Of a stretch of 64,000 nt of DNA, positions 45,161 through 58,737 are shown in pieces. Each line of letters starts with the position of its first letter. Position 1 is the stretch's first letter. Both the position numbers and the translations under genes were made by a program. The notes below the pieces were generated by a model that was not told the origin of the DNA, made no database searches, and was given only the letters and a program-made list of their open reading frames with translations. The DNA comes from Opisthocomus hoazin (lineage: Eukaryota > Chordata > Aves > Opisthocomiformes > Opisthocomidae), in NCBI RefSeq assembly GCF_030867145.1, contig NC_134420.1:12730823-12794822 (forward strand). Reading direction: 5' to 3'.

Positions 45161-47940
45161 TCATAGAATCATAGAATCATAGAAAGTTTTAGGTCGGAAG
45201 GGTCCCCTAGAGGTCATCTAGTCCAACCGCCCTGCAGCGAGCAGGGACACCGCTAACTAGATCAGGTTGCTCAGAGCCCTGTCCAACCTGGTCTTGAATG
45301 TTTCCGGGGATGGGGCCTCCGCTACCTCTCTGGGCAACCCGTTCCAGTGTTTCACCACCCTCATTGTAAAGAATTTCTTCCTTATATCTAGCCTAAACCT
45401 ACCCTGTTTTAGTTTAAAACCATTACCCCTCGTCCTGTGACTGCTGTCTCTACTAAAAAGATTGTCCCCATCTTTCCTACAGTCTCCCTTTAAGTACTGA
45501 AAGGCTGCAATCAGGTCTCCCCCCAGGCTTCTCTTCTCAAGGCTGAACAAGCCCAACTCTCTCAGCCTGTCCTCACAGGAGAGGTACTCCAGCCCTCGGA
45601 TCATTTTTGTAGCCCTCCTTTGGACCCGCTCCAACAGTTCCATGTCCTTGTGCTGAGGGCTGCAGAGCTGAACACAGTACTCCAGGTGAGGTCTCACCAG
45701 AGCAGAGTAGAAGGGCAGAATCACCTCTCTCGACCTGCTGGCCATGCTTCTCTTGATGCAGCCCAGGACACAGTTGGCTCTCTGGGCTGCCAGCGCACAT
45801 TGCCGGCTCATGTCCAGCCTTTCGTTTATCAGTACCCCCAAGTCCCTCTCAGCAGGGCTGCTCTCGATCCTTTCATCCCCCAGCCTGTATTGATACCGGG
45901 GATTACCCCGACCCAGGTGTAGGACCTTGCACTTGGCCTTGTTGAACTTCATGAGGTTCACACAGGCCCACCTCTCCAGCTTGTCCAGGTCCCTCTGGAT
46001 GGCATCCTGTCCTTGTGGTGTCTCAACCGTACCACTCAGCTTGGTGTCATCTGCAAACTTGCTGAGGGTACACTCGATGTCGCTGTCCATGTCATTGATA
46101 AATATATTGAACAGCACCGGTCCCAGTACGGACCCCTGATGGACTCCACTTGTCACTGGTCTCCATCCAGACATTGAGCCGTTGAACCCTACCCTTTGGC
46201 TGCGACCATCCAACCAATTCCTTATCCACCGAACAGTCCACCCATCAAATCCATGGCTCTCCAATTTGGAGAGAAGGATGTTGTTGGGGGACCATGTCAA
46301 AGGCTTTACAAAAATCCAGATAGATGACGTCCATTGGTTTTCCCTTGTCCACCCTTGTTGTTACACCATCATGGAAAGCCACTAGGTTGGTCAGGCAGGA
46401 CTTGCCCTTGGTGAAGCCATGCTGGCTATCTCGAATCACCTCCCTGGCCTTCATGTGCCTTAGCATATCTTCTAGGAGGATCTGTTCCATGATCTTCCCA
46501 GGCACAGAGGTGAGGCTGACAGGTCGGTAGTTCCCAGGGTCTTCCTTTCTACCCTTTTTGAAAAGGGGCACAATGTTTCCCTTTTTCCAGTCACTGGGGA
46601 CTTCCCCTGACTGCCATGACTTTTCAAATATCATGGAGAGTGGCTTGGCAACTACATTGGCCAGTTCCCTCAGGACTCTGGGATGCATCTCATCAGGTCC
46701 CATGGACTTCTGTACATTTAGGTTCCTCAGGAGGTCCCAAACCTGGTCTTCACTTACAGCTGGAGGGATTTTACCCTCCTGGTCTCCTTCATGCCATCCA
46801 TCAACTCGGGAAGGGTGAGGAGAGATGTTGCCAGTGAAGACTGAGGCAAAACAGTTGTTGAGTACCTCAGCTTTCTCCTCATCTGCTGTTACCAGTTTGC
46901 CGGTCTCGCTCATGAGCCGGGGTACGCTTTCTTTGACCATCTTTTTCCGGCTGACATACCTGTAGAAGCCCTTCTTGTTATTTTTCGCATCCCTTGCCAA
47001 GTTCAGCTCCAGCTGTGCCTTGGCTTTCCTGACCCCATCCCTAGACAACCGGGCAGCTTCCCTATACTCTTCCCAGGAAGCCAGTCCCTGCTTCCACTGC
47101 CTGTGCACTTCCCTCTTCTTCCTTAGTTTGACCAGCATCTCTTGTCTCAGCCATGCCGGTCTCTTCCCTTCTCTACCTGACTTCTTACACTTGGGGATCG
47201 AGAGCTCTTACGCTCTGTGGAATACATCCTTAAAGACCTGCCAGCTCTGTTCTGTTCCCCTGTCCCTGAGGACCGTTTCCCAGGGAGTCCTTCTGACTGT
47301 CTCCTTGAAGAGCTGGAAATTTGCCCTCCTAAAATTTAGGGTCCTGACTATGCTCTTCGTTATTCCCATTTCCTTCAGTAGCGTTATTTCCACCAGCACG
47401 TGGTCACTGCAGCCCAGGCTACCTCCGATCTTGACATCCCAAGCGAGCTCACTCACACTGGTGACCACCAGGTCTAGTATCGCATCCCCTAGGGTAGGGG
47501 TGCTTATTACCTGGCTTAAGAAGTTGTCCTCAATGCATTGTAGGAACCTGCTGGATTGCCTACAGCTTGCCGTGTTGCTTTTCCAGCAGATGTCAGGGTA
47601 GTTGAAGTCCCCCAGTAGGACAAGAGCCTGCGAGTGCGAAGCCTCCTGGAGTTAGAGGAAGAACACTTCGTCTGTCAGCTCCTCTTGATCTGGTGGCCTG
47701 TAGTAGACACCAACCACTAGGTTCCCTTTGTTGCCTCTCTCTCTGATTCTTACCCATAAGCTTTTGACCTGCTCGTGATTATTCTTCAGGGACAGCTCTT
47801 CACTCTGTAGTGTTTTCTTGATGTAAAGGGCAACACCCCCGTCCCTCCTTCCTCGCCTGTCCCTTCTGAACAGCCTGTAGCCATCAAGAGCTACATTCCA
47901 GTCGTGGGATTCATCCCACCAAGTTTCTGTGATGGCAAAT
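45161..47940 (-). mobile_element. CR1 LINE copy B, long 5'-truncated copy with broken ORF2
   Basis: Tail of AATCATAG octamers at 45161-45183, then ORF2 in minus orientation. The C-terminal region and reverse transcriptase are readable at 45257-46300, with the catalytic FADD box (KFADDTK, around 46050) and [10 protein letters not shown]. The N-terminal RT part is readable at 46245-47138 ([25 protein letters not shown]). Endonuclease C-terminal sequence lies further right, ending near 47940. A shift near 46280 separates the two RT frames, and further breaks occur in the endonuclease. A different subfamily from copies A and D. Inactive. Confidence 0.93.
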
Positions 47941-48447
47941 GGGTGACAGTATGACGCCAGAAAAATGTCTTTTAATCATAATTGTTTATAAAATTCAGGG
48001 CACTGATATAAATTATACAACACATTCGTAAACACTAGTTTGCAACTGCACTAATTAATGTCTGATTAAGAGGCTTTAAGCACAAAAAGCCTTCTAAATA
48101 TCACTTCCTAACTGAGGGCCTAATTTTACAGTCTCAGAATTCTTTAAAACAGGTTTTGTTTGCAGGTTTTGAGGGATACAATTATTACTAATAGCATGCT
48201 ATATCTGTGACAACCCTTATGCATGCTTACGGTTGAAGCAACCATCTCCAAGGGAAAATTGTGGTAGCATTTGTCACCTGAAAAAAGCAAGTTTCACAAT
48301 AATTTAAGCCTCACGTGTCATTATACAGTTATATAGTTAAGAAGCAGCAGTTATATAGTTAAGAAGACAGGAAAAACGTATTCCCACTCGAATCTTTTCC
48401 TCTATTCGCAAAGTTTTGTATAAAAGTCTTAATACATTTTTCAAATT
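47941..48447. other. Unexplained spacer between oppositely oriented CR1 pieces
   Basis: About 500 AT-rich bases with no CR1 similarity that I can see. Contains an 18-base direct repeat (AGTTATATAGTTAAGAAG at 48327-48344 and 48349-48366). Confidence 0.6.
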
Positions 48448-48920
48448 ACACCAAGGGGAAATCATGCTTGACCAATCTGATAGCTTTCTACGATGGCGTG
48501 ACTGGCTGGGTAGATGAGGGGAGAGCTGTGGATGTTGTCTCCCTCGACTTCAGCAAGGCTTTCGACACGGTCTCCCATAACATCCTCCTAGGGAAGCTCA
48601 GGAAATGTGGGCTGGATGAGTGGGCAGTGAAGTGGATTGAGAACTGGCTGAATGGCAGAACTCAGAGGGCTGTCATCAGCGGCGCTGAGTCTAGTTGGAG
48701 GCTGGTAACTAGTGGTGTCCCCCAGGGGTCAGTACTGGACCCAGCCTTGTTTAACTTCTTCATCAACGACCTGGATGAAGAGTTAGAATGTACCCTCAGC
48801 AAGTTTGCTGATGACACCAAACTAGGAGGAGTGGTGGATACACCAGAAGGCTGTGCTGCCATTCAGCAAGACCTGGACAGGCTGGATAGTTGGGCAGAGA
48901 GGAACCTGATGAGGTTCAAA
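48448..48920 (+). mobile_element. CR1 LINE copy C, internal RT fragment, plus strand
   Basis: Internal ORF2 piece in plus orientation, open throughout its length. Motifs: [19 protein letters not shown] start, [30 protein letters not shown] and the catalytic [10 protein letters not shown]. It is cut at both ends: it starts inside the RT domain and stops after RNLMRF, so there is no CR1 tail. Reads like the same subfamily as copy A. Confidence 0.92.
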
Positions 48921-49440
48921 TTGTTTGCAAGAATTTATAAACTGTGGCTCCTGTGTGGTGTAGGCTGGAGTGTGACATACAAGTACTGAGGCAGCACAAA
49001 CGAGCTAGCTTAAGTACTAGCCCAGCAGTGGCAGCACAAAGCTAATTAAGTTGTCACAATGCCCAGACTGTCTTCAGTGTCTCACTTAAAGTTGGCTTAG
49101 CTACATTTGGCCTGGAGCATTAGAACTGCACAGGTTGACAAGACCTGTTTTTTTAAAGTCAATTAATAACATTGAGTTGGTGGGGAAAAGAATAAAGTTA
49201 CTCCTACAGGACAAACTTGCAGTTATCCCAGTGTAGATAAGACAGCATGCATGTTCAAAAACTAATAGGCATTAAAAATAACATCTTTAGTTTATTTCTC
49301 CCTTCTCTTTCTTGAATTTGCATATTTGCAATATATAGATTATTTGATCTGACTTCACTGATTTTTAGATTTTTTTCCCTCTTCTGGTTAATAATTAATT
49401 CTCATGTTGCTGAAGGAGTTTTGGTATCTTTTTTTCTTTC
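48921..49440. other. Possible ancient repeat remnant, no gene
   Basis: The stretch 48975-49160 (for example GAGCTAGCTTAAGTACTAG, then GGCAGCACAAAGCTAATTAA) resembles old dispersed repeats of reptile and bird genomes as I remember them. I cannot name a family and no coding frame is supported. Confidence 0.3.
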
Positions 49441-49504
49441 TTTAAATGTTTAAATGTTTAAATGTTTAAATGTTTGAATGTTTAAATGTTTAAATGTTTA
49501 AATG
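49441..49504 (+). repeat. 8-bp tandem array (TTTAAATG)8
   Basis: Eight head-to-tail copies of TTTAAATG, with one variant copy (TTTGAATG, the fifth, 49473-49480). Each unit carries the palindrome TTTAAA. Flanks are T-rich on the left. Confidence 0.97.
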
Positions 49505-52500
49505 TAAAACATTCCATAATCCTGTTTTTAAAATATATTAATTTGTGGTCAGGATTTTTAATAACTTCAGGTCCTTTCTTGGGAGTGATGTCTGCCTAAC
49601 ATTCCTTCTTTGCAATACTACATCTTCATTCTTTCAAACAACCCTTCTTTCCCCATTCCCTGTTGCTGTTTCTTGCAAGACTGAAATTCTTCTAGCAATC
49701 AGAAGAATTGTCGTAAAGTTCATGTGATTTAGCTAAGAATTAACATTAGCATAAGGCTTTTCTCAAGATAAAGATTTTTTTAAAAAAATAATATTCTTTT
49801 AATAAAATTATGAAATTAAAGAGATCATTTTATACTTAATGTGCTTGACATATGCTTGTCTGGATTTTAGCAGCATAGTATAGCAGATTCTTTCATGCAG
49901 TGTCTAGAACAGAGGGGTTTTGTTTTGGAGGCTTTCTGTGGATGTTTCTCTATATTGATGAGGGATTTGCAGTTATCCCTGTTGAAAGCCTGGGATTTCA
50001 AAGTGATGTCAGGGGATTGTACAGTTTGCTGCATCTTTAACACAAAAGTACTGATGCAAGTCTGAGTCTGCATGAAGAACACAGAGGGATCTTGCAATCT
50101 GGACTAGAGATAGTGTCAAGAAGCAGGGTGGTAGGTTTTAAGATGCATCAAGACAAATTAGCCTCCAGCTGCTGTGTTGAACTCGGTTAGTTCACCTTTG
50201 GAAGAGAACAGTGTGGCAGACAATATGAAAATTAAGCCTGCTGAGTTAATGCCAGTGATCAGAGTGTGTGCTTGATCATTATAAAGCATCAGGAAAAGGT
50301 AATTTATAATAAGCATCCACAATTTATCTTCGGTTTTACGGCGTGTCACCTTTGATATATGGGAGTCCTGTCCTATCCAGTGCATGGGTCACCACACAGA
50401 CTCACAACTCAACAGGCAGAAAATCTTTTGTGAAAAATGCTGTGAGAAATAAAGCCCGGGGAAGAAGAAGGTGGTGAAATTTTTGCTAGGCAAATAAGAA
50501 GATTACTAAATGTAGCAGAAGAAAATTAATTTTATCAATTTAAAAAGCAATTGAAGGAAGAGAGGGAAGAGGAATGGAATTAGCTTCAAAACCATGAAAC
50601 TTAAAAAAACCACAAACCACAAAAACACAAAACCCCACCCCAAAAACAAACCAACCAACCAAAAAAAATCCCTTTTACTTTTGGACTTTGGGGAGAAACT
50701 ATCCAATCTTACTTAAAATAATCTCAAGCTCAAAAATCAAATGTAAATGCAAAAATAAATGCAAATTTTACTATTGGCTGTGTGGAGGGATTGCTATACT
50801 CCTACTGCAAACACACACAAGCTTTGCATGCTCTGAAATTATTGCTTGACAGCTCTGATACTTATATGCTTCATTCTTTCCAATCTTGTACTTTCTTGTC
50901 TTTCTTTCTCCCCACATTTACAGTGCTCCACATACAGGTTCATTTTTTCCTGTGTATTTGTATATGTATGCATATCAATATTTCACATTTCTGTCTCCAC
51001 TGCAATTTGTAAATGGGTAGTTTTTTCATGTCTCATGTTGGCCTCTCTCCAACAACATTAGGACATCCATGTGCTGAAGGGTATATTTTGTCATTCCCAG
51101 TAGCAGCAAGATGGGTTGAAGTTTTTCATAAAGCCACTTTACTGTATGGATAGTGGAGAAACGGTAACTATCCTTGTAGCCAGCTTCTGCCCTAGAGACA
51201 GCATGGGTGACAGCTACCAGTTTCCTGAGTGGTTCTGATTAAGTTTTGCTGAAGAAGATTTTACGTACCCACTTTTAAGAAGCTATTTAGCAAAAAAATA
51301 TTTTTTTAAAAAGTAACTGTTGTAGCACATCTTTCTTAATTTAGAAGGACAGTGTTAACAAGATGTTAGAACACTTCCTCTTAAGAATACAGTGGATGAA
51401 ATTCAGTGGATTATAGGTTGATCTAACGAAGTAGAGGGACAAAACATGAAAGCTAAAGGTAAATTCTTACAACTGATTTCTCTGCAGGTGAGTGGAGACC
51501 CAGTCACGCATTACATAACAAAATTTACCTGTTGTAGCATGTGTTACTGAAATGTACAAGCAGATTAAGATGTACACAAAAGGCAAGGCAATATTACCAT
51601 ACTAAAAACGGACATGAGGTGGTCTCTGGTAACCAGACCTGATACAGAAGAATTAGATTTTGTCCAAAGGCATCTGTAAACTTCTGACCTAAGTGGACAG
51701 TAAATGGCAAGGAACTGTTAAGTCACTCTTAGAAGGGAAATAATCCTAAGCTTTATTTGAGGAAATCCTGGAACTTTTCAAATAGTACTTCTATTTTGTG
51801 AAATTTTCTTTTGTTTACATGGCATGGTTCTGAGAAGTGAATCATTTTGTTTCCTATAGTGCAAGCGTAGTTTGGTTTTAATCATACTGAAACTTAGCTC
51901 TTTTTCATTCTTGGAAAACCTGAGACATAAACTGGAATTCACTGCGTGTTTTAGCAAACAATACATACTTGGATGAGGTACCTCATGACTTACTGCTTAT
52001 AAGGCTTTAAACATTATCTGCTCTCAAATTGTGCCACAAATATGGTCATACTCCTCTAGTTCAGGCTTTTGTTAGACTTCTGTACTGAGCCCACAGGGCT
52101 TATGTGCAGTAAGCTTCCAAGGATTTCAGTATGCACTGACATGCCTGCCTCCTTTGGCTCTGGCATTTTTCCTCTGCTGCTGCTGCTGCTGCTTCACGGT
52201 AGTAGGAGTCAAAATCCCAGCTATTTTGGAAACATCCTGAATGTTTCATTTTCAGTCTTGTTTGTCTCTGAGGGCAAGTAATTGACTAACAGATTCCTCA
52301 CATTACTCCATGAATATGTTGTCTAAGGGCTATAGTTCAACTCTTCCAAAAATAATAGAAGCAATACAAAAACAATAGTTCTGAGGGAGTCTTAAAGCGA
52401 GGCTTTATTTGGTGGCAAAAAAATACACAATTTCAACAAAAAGATGTAAATATTCCCTTGGCTTTGTCTTCTCTCATCTGCCTGAAACAGTCTGGGGGAT

Positions 52501-55500
52501 GAAAGATGTCCAGCATCTCTGTAATCATTATTGTCTTCTAAACCATGAAGTTTGTCTAACTTAGTACACTTTATCCTGACTAGGTTTTTCCTACTTACCT
52601 TGCATGTTTCTTATTTTCTTTCCTGTTGCCAGCTTTATGAAGGTTATGCTAGTCTCTTCTTTGTTTCTGTGGACTTAGTGCATGACTTCTTAAGAGACAG
52701 CTCCATTTTTTGTGTGGTTTGTTTTTCTTTTTTTCCTTGTTTAAGGAAAGGTGACTCCCAAACCCCATCCCTGAGAAGGATAAAAGTAGTAGCTCTTTCT
52801 AACTCTAGCCAACATCCTTAACATTCTACTTTTTTACAGAGCAGTGGATAAATTTCAGCCTTCTCCATTGTTGCTAGCTTGGTGAGTATGTATATACTCT
52901 ACTAGCAGAAATAAACTTGTTCTATAGATACAGCAATTTTCATAATGATAATGTTGTATGATCTATTATTCCTTTTTGATACATAGAACAGTTCCCCAAA
53001 TCATTACATATGTTCTGTTGACTTCCACTTTATTTGCATGTGTGCACATGGTCTGTGGTAAAAAATGTAGCAGAAAAGCTTAAAAAGACTTTCTAAGCAG
53101 CCTTTTTTGCTTGTCATTAATGTATTACCTTTTTTCCAGTTTATGATGCAAAAATGATTACTTGTCACTCCAGTTGAGTTCCTATTGGCAAGAAGGATTA
53201 TTGCCACAAATCAAGGGAATCTTAATAAAATTTTATATGTAAAATTCAAATCAGTAAGGGAGTGTGTGTGACTCGCATGCTTTTTGTTGCCCCCCCAATT
53301 TCAGGTGGTTTAACAGATTAATCGCCAAACCACTTGCGTAAACATCTTCTGTTTGTTGCCTCTTCTATTTGATGATAAGCTTCTTTCTCCCTGAAGTGCC
53401 AGCAGGCTTTGTATGTATAGTTTAAAATAAACAGTATGGGAGAGATAGTTTGATCATCTAGTGGTAGAATGGATTATAATTGGTATAGATTATTAGTTAT
53501 GGTCCCTCTACTCGGTTTAAACTGGCTGCCAGATTTGGATTTGAGAGGAATTTTCTCCAGACTGTACACATAAGAATCTGTTGTTCAGCTGTTGTACGTA
53601 AGTGTTGTTGTTTTGGCAGGGTAAAATGCTACTAGGTGTGTTCAGGGGTTTTTGTTTGTTTCACTGAACGGTGCTGGTTGTTCTGATTGCTTTTCCCTTC
53701 CTTTCTATATCTAGGATGACAATGTGTAACTGCAGAAAATCAGAGCCCAGGTAGGGGCTGAATTCCAGCCCCCCCCCTGTTTCTTTCTGTTACCTATATA
53801 ATATAGTTGTAACTGGGTAATTTGGTTCTCATTTCAAAATACATAAGATTTTTTTTAGTCCAGATTTGAATGAATTCCTATGAAATTCAAGTGGATCAAA
53901 TTCTGCTGAAGCTTCTACAGAAGTCCAGTGTCGTTTTAGACTCTACTTATTATATAGCTCTGTCTAGCTCTATCTAATGTATCCTTAACGAAAGGAAAAG
54001 AATGGAGTTATGCAGAGCATTGACTTAGCTGTATATGTTTTCTGATTTCTGTAGCTTGTAAAATTGCATGAGATTTGTACAGGCTTATTTAAGATTTAAT
54101 TTCTTATTTTTTTAAGACGGCAAGCTGATCGTATGAGATTTTACATCTTAACTTTTTATGTGTATAACTGCATGATATCAAATAATTGTGCATATTCTTT
54201 TCTGTAGCTGAAATAGCTTGTCTGCATCTCACTGTCCTGTTGACTGATTTGCTCCCAATTCATGCTGTTCTTTCTCAATTGTTTGCTTTTCACTGAAGGT
54301 TTTCAGAGCTTTAATTCAGTTGGATGTAAACTCAGTCACTATAAGAAACCACGTATGAAAAGAGAAATCTGAGTTAAAGGATTTTTTTTATTATTATTTT
54401 GGGCTATAAAATTTTGTCAAAATAGAAATACATTTGAATCAATTGGGAAGAACATATTTGCAAGATACAGCATTCCATTTTTCTGCTGCAAAAAAAGTAG
54501 AACAGCGATAGCTATGTAAACAAATACCAATACACACTTTGACATGGTCAGACTTTGAGGAGTTAAGAAAATACAAGAATCTAGCATAGATTCAAGAATA
54601 CAAGGGCTAGCAGACATTCGAGGCTAAAACCTGAAAAGAAACAAGTAAGTCGTAAGAAATGTAAATATAAAGAACAAGTGAGTCTTAGAACAAAATGGAA
54701 TGAGCGTAGCAGTTTTTTTGAACAGGCATCAAGACAGGATAGAAAGCAAGTTTTTAAAAATTTATCAGAAGTATTAGCCAACTGTGCCTTTCTCCAAAGA
54801 GGGATCAAATAGTAGAGTAAACAAATAGTGCTTTGAAGCCCAGTATTTTAATGGGCTTGTTCAGCATGATTTTTATTGTTTTCTTCTGAACCAAACTTTG
54901 CCTTGCAGAAATCAGTAGTTCAACTCAATGAAAAGCAGCTGTCTCTATAGTCTAAAAGGTAGATGGGTAAAACATGATATTTAGAATGCTTTTCTTCACC
55001 CAAACCCTGTGTTGTTGGGGGCAGGGGGGACAAACTTTTGTGTCTAATAATGCCCTTTATCTAGTTGTCTCTTATTCTTCTAACATGATAATTGTTTCCT
55101 GTCAAAAATGCAACTGCATGGTTTTCTAAAAGGACTAAGATTTCAAAAGAAGAGGTTGTTAACTTTTAGTGGCTGTTTTTAACAAAAAAATCAGCAGGTT
55201 ATATTTACTTCTGTGCGTTAGTTATTTTCCCTGACTTTTTTCTCAGTAAAAAATTAAGATTCATGTTTGTGAACCAGGTAAACCAAGGGTTTGGGGGCTT
55301 TTTTTTATTTTTGCTATTCTAATTTATGATTTACTACCTCTCCTCAACAACCCATCTGAAAATATTAAAGCATATACTATACTTTCCTTATGGGCTACTA
55401 CACTTCGTTATTTAAAGTGACTTTTATAGAGGCGCATATTTTTAGGTAAATGCCTTTGGTCTGTGGTATTTTATGCTTGTAACTGAGTGTAAAAAGTATT

Positions 55501-58500
55501 TCGCATACATTTTTAAAGACATAGTTGTCCATATGAGTAACCGTATGCAAATTGCAGTCTGTAGCTGCATAAATGTAGGTTGTATCGCTTCACTATTTTA
55601 ATGACATTAATTAAAAAAAGGGGGGGTATGATACCAAGAAATTGTCATCATACTGTTAAAGCATTTTTAAAAATACTGCAATGCAAAAGCTTTCAGTTTG
55701 TGGCATAACTAGTATCTGGCATAACTGCTTCTGGTGTGAAAGACCACTGTGCAGATTCTGAGGATGAGGACAAGATTGAGGGCTATTTTATTGTGTTTAT
55801 GTTGAGGAATCAACCAAGGAAAAATATTTTTTCTCAGTGTCTTGAGCAAGTTCCTTTATCCCTTTACCTTCTAGTATTAATAAAACTGTTCAAAAGAAAT
55901 GTGGGATTCAATGCACAAAGAGGGATGAAAATTGTCAAGTATTCTCCTCAAGGAAATACCTATTTCTCAAACTGTATTGTTTCAGAAGACAAGTGTCAAC
56001 TTACAGTTGAGGGCAAAAAAAAGTATGTCAAGTAAGTGAAGTTGTAAGTACTTTTGCATAGCCTGGAGTAACAACTCAGAGAAGGGTGAATGGTATTTAC
56101 GTCTCAGGGTGCCAGGAATGCTATAGTTCTATAGCTAAATAATTTGCCTCTCTCATAATGTCATACAACTCGGCACTTTTGGTGTGGAATTGCCTACTTT
56201 ACAACTGATACCCGTCCTTGGTTTATTCCTCTGCCTGCAGCTGCCTTTTGTTCTCCAGGTCTTCCCACAAAGAACATTGAATTGAATTCTATTATACAGT
56301 AGACAGATTTCAGAGGCGAGGGAAACAAGAAATGTTTTGCAGCTCACAGGCAGGTGGGATGGGGAGTCCTAAGTTTCGACTGACAGGCTGCCTTTGAGAG
56401 TGATGCAGACACCTAGGACAGGTACATGGCTTTTCTGGAAAATAGCGGCAGCAGCTAAAACGCTGTGAAGCCGTATGTGATTAGCTCAGGAGACAGTGGG
56501 ACTATTTCCAGGGAAAAGGAGTGCTGATAGTCATTTTTCTTAACTGAAGCAATGCTCTGCAGATACAACTAATGATGTCAGTCAAGAGAGAATGATGAAG
56601 CAATACTGAATAGTTTCCTTCCTTCCCCTGGTAAAATCTATGCAGCTTGTTTTAGGGAAGACGTTAATCTGTCAAAGCCTATGCCACCTTCATCTCCATC
56701 ACTGTGTGGAGGATTGGAGCATGTTTTTGTCCATGCTGTTTTTATGTTCTTCATAGTGCACTGCTTAGGGGATTTGAGTCCCATTTCTGGTGTAACTGGG
56801 GGCCTTAGATGCCAAGCTGCTGCCAGCTGTTCTTGTCCTTCTGGTAAAAGCCTAGATGTTCTGATGAACATCTGTGGGACAGGAGGTAAAAAGTGGAGTA
56901 AAAAGTGTAAAAAGTGGCTTTCAACATGCCCTGTTTGATCTGTATTATAAAAATAAAAAAGCTGTTTCACTCTGTTCCAGCCCTAGTGGAGGGAGAAGAA
57001 GGTAGTGTGAGCTTGCTGCCAGCCTCGGACCTGCAGGTCCTGTGCACCTGGTAGTATTGGTACCTTGTGCTACAACATCCACTTCAAATCATGGTACTGC
57101 AACACTCCCAGATACAACATCCATTCTTTATATACATGGGTGTACTTGTTGGCACAGTTATATATCACACTGCTAAATTTTTGTTACTAAACTTTACCAC
57201 AAGGGCAGCATCAGAATATAAAATGGCTGGATTCAAGGCTACTTAATCTGCTTAATATTTAGTTAAACTCTCGGAGTTCCAGGATCATCATACCTCATCA
57301 AAGTTACTAGATTCTCACATATCCCCTGTTGTTTATATATTCCCTTTCTTCAGGTAGGTATCTCTAAATAGTATTGGACTTGTTTTGGTTTTGTCTTGGA
57401 TTTGGTTTTTTCTCTTACGGGATAGTAGGTAAAGAAAAGTCTGAAGCAGTTGTGGCTGGAGATTGTATGTTTTGAATAAAGCAAATACTATCTCAATAAG
57501 CAGAATCGCTTACTCTGGTGATTAAAACATAACACTGATGAATGTTTCATTGCCTTATTGCAGTATGAGATGATCCAACTCCGAGTATGCATTTCCTAGT
57601 ACAAGCGTGTCATTCTCTTGTTTTGTGAAAGTTCAATGTATTATAAGGTGACATATTGATTTTTGTTTGTTTTTGGTTTTTATATATATTTAAATATAGG
57701 TTAGGGTATCTGCTTATCAGATTTTTTGGTGTTAATTTTCTTTATACAAGACTGCTGTTAGAGGCTTAACATTTCTTTTAAAAGAATAGACATTTTTTTA
57801 TAATTCTGTATATGGTGAGTATGTCAATGAAAAACAGAAGATCTTGCTCATAATTAAAAAAAACAAAAACCCTGATTTTGCTGGTGTTTTTGAGCAAAAG
57901 CACTCATGAACTAGGACGTTCACCTTGAAGAGAATCCTAGAAGGAGAACATACAGGAAAAAAGGTCACCTAGTTGCCCATTCGGAAACATCCACCAGGAA
58001 ATTGTGATCAGACTGAAGTATGAGAAGAAATGTAGAGAGGGAGTATTAGGTTTTAGATTTGAGGTGAAAAAGTTACAATCTAGATCAGAGAGAAGGATGA
58101 AAAGGGATGTGTGGAAAGGAGCAGGCAGAGAAAATATATTTTAGAGTCTTGTGGTGGTATGGTATATCTCTGCAACAAGTCATAAAACTGTGATTTAGGC
58201 AGTTCTGGAGGCATGACAGAAATGCAGTGTGCTGTAAGGGTGATCTGGCAAAAAATCTCAGTGGAAATGCATCCTTTTAATGCTGGCAAAGAATTGCGGC
58301 ATCAGTGAAGCTAGGAAAAAGTAGGATAAATGATTCTGTTAATCCCACCTTTCTTCTTGCAATGCTTCTTTGAGGCAGACAAACATTTAGCTATGTACAT
58401 ATGTATATGGTGATACTGAATACGCACAATCAATTAATATTGTATTCTGAGACTGCCAAACTCTTAGGATGTTCTTAGTAGAAATGTGTTATCTGAGACT

Positions 58501-58737
58501 TTAAAAAAAAAAGGGGTAATTCCAAAGGGACAAGCGAAAGTCATGGTTGCATCCACAGATTGAATCCCTTTTCTGTAAAACATTGAGTAACTTCTTTAAA
58601 ATCACTGTAACCCAAATGATCACAATGTTGTCATATCTCAAATAACTGAAACCGCAAAACTGCAGTTTTACAACAGAAAGTGACAATTTCATCTATAGAC
58701 ATTCGTATTGATACTCTTTTTTGTTTGCTTTTTGTAG
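49505..58737. other. AT-rich DNA without supported gene
   Basis: Holds an A/C-rich tract (about 50600-50672), a run of seven CTG triplets (about 52173-52193) and an isolated 100-codon open stretch (55709-56034) that I do not accept as an exon. Nothing else recognised. Confidence 0.5.
50600..50672 (+). repeat. A/C-rich low-complexity tract
   Basis: Runs of A interspersed with CC and ACC, including AAACCAACCAACCAAAAAAAA. Simple-sequence DNA; the opposite strand is T/G-rich. Confidence 0.7.

Noticed and set aside
56638-56970. Overlapping frames of 85 and 110 codons on opposite strands
   Set aside because: Locally GC-richer sequence leaves both strands open; no homology or splice evidence for either.
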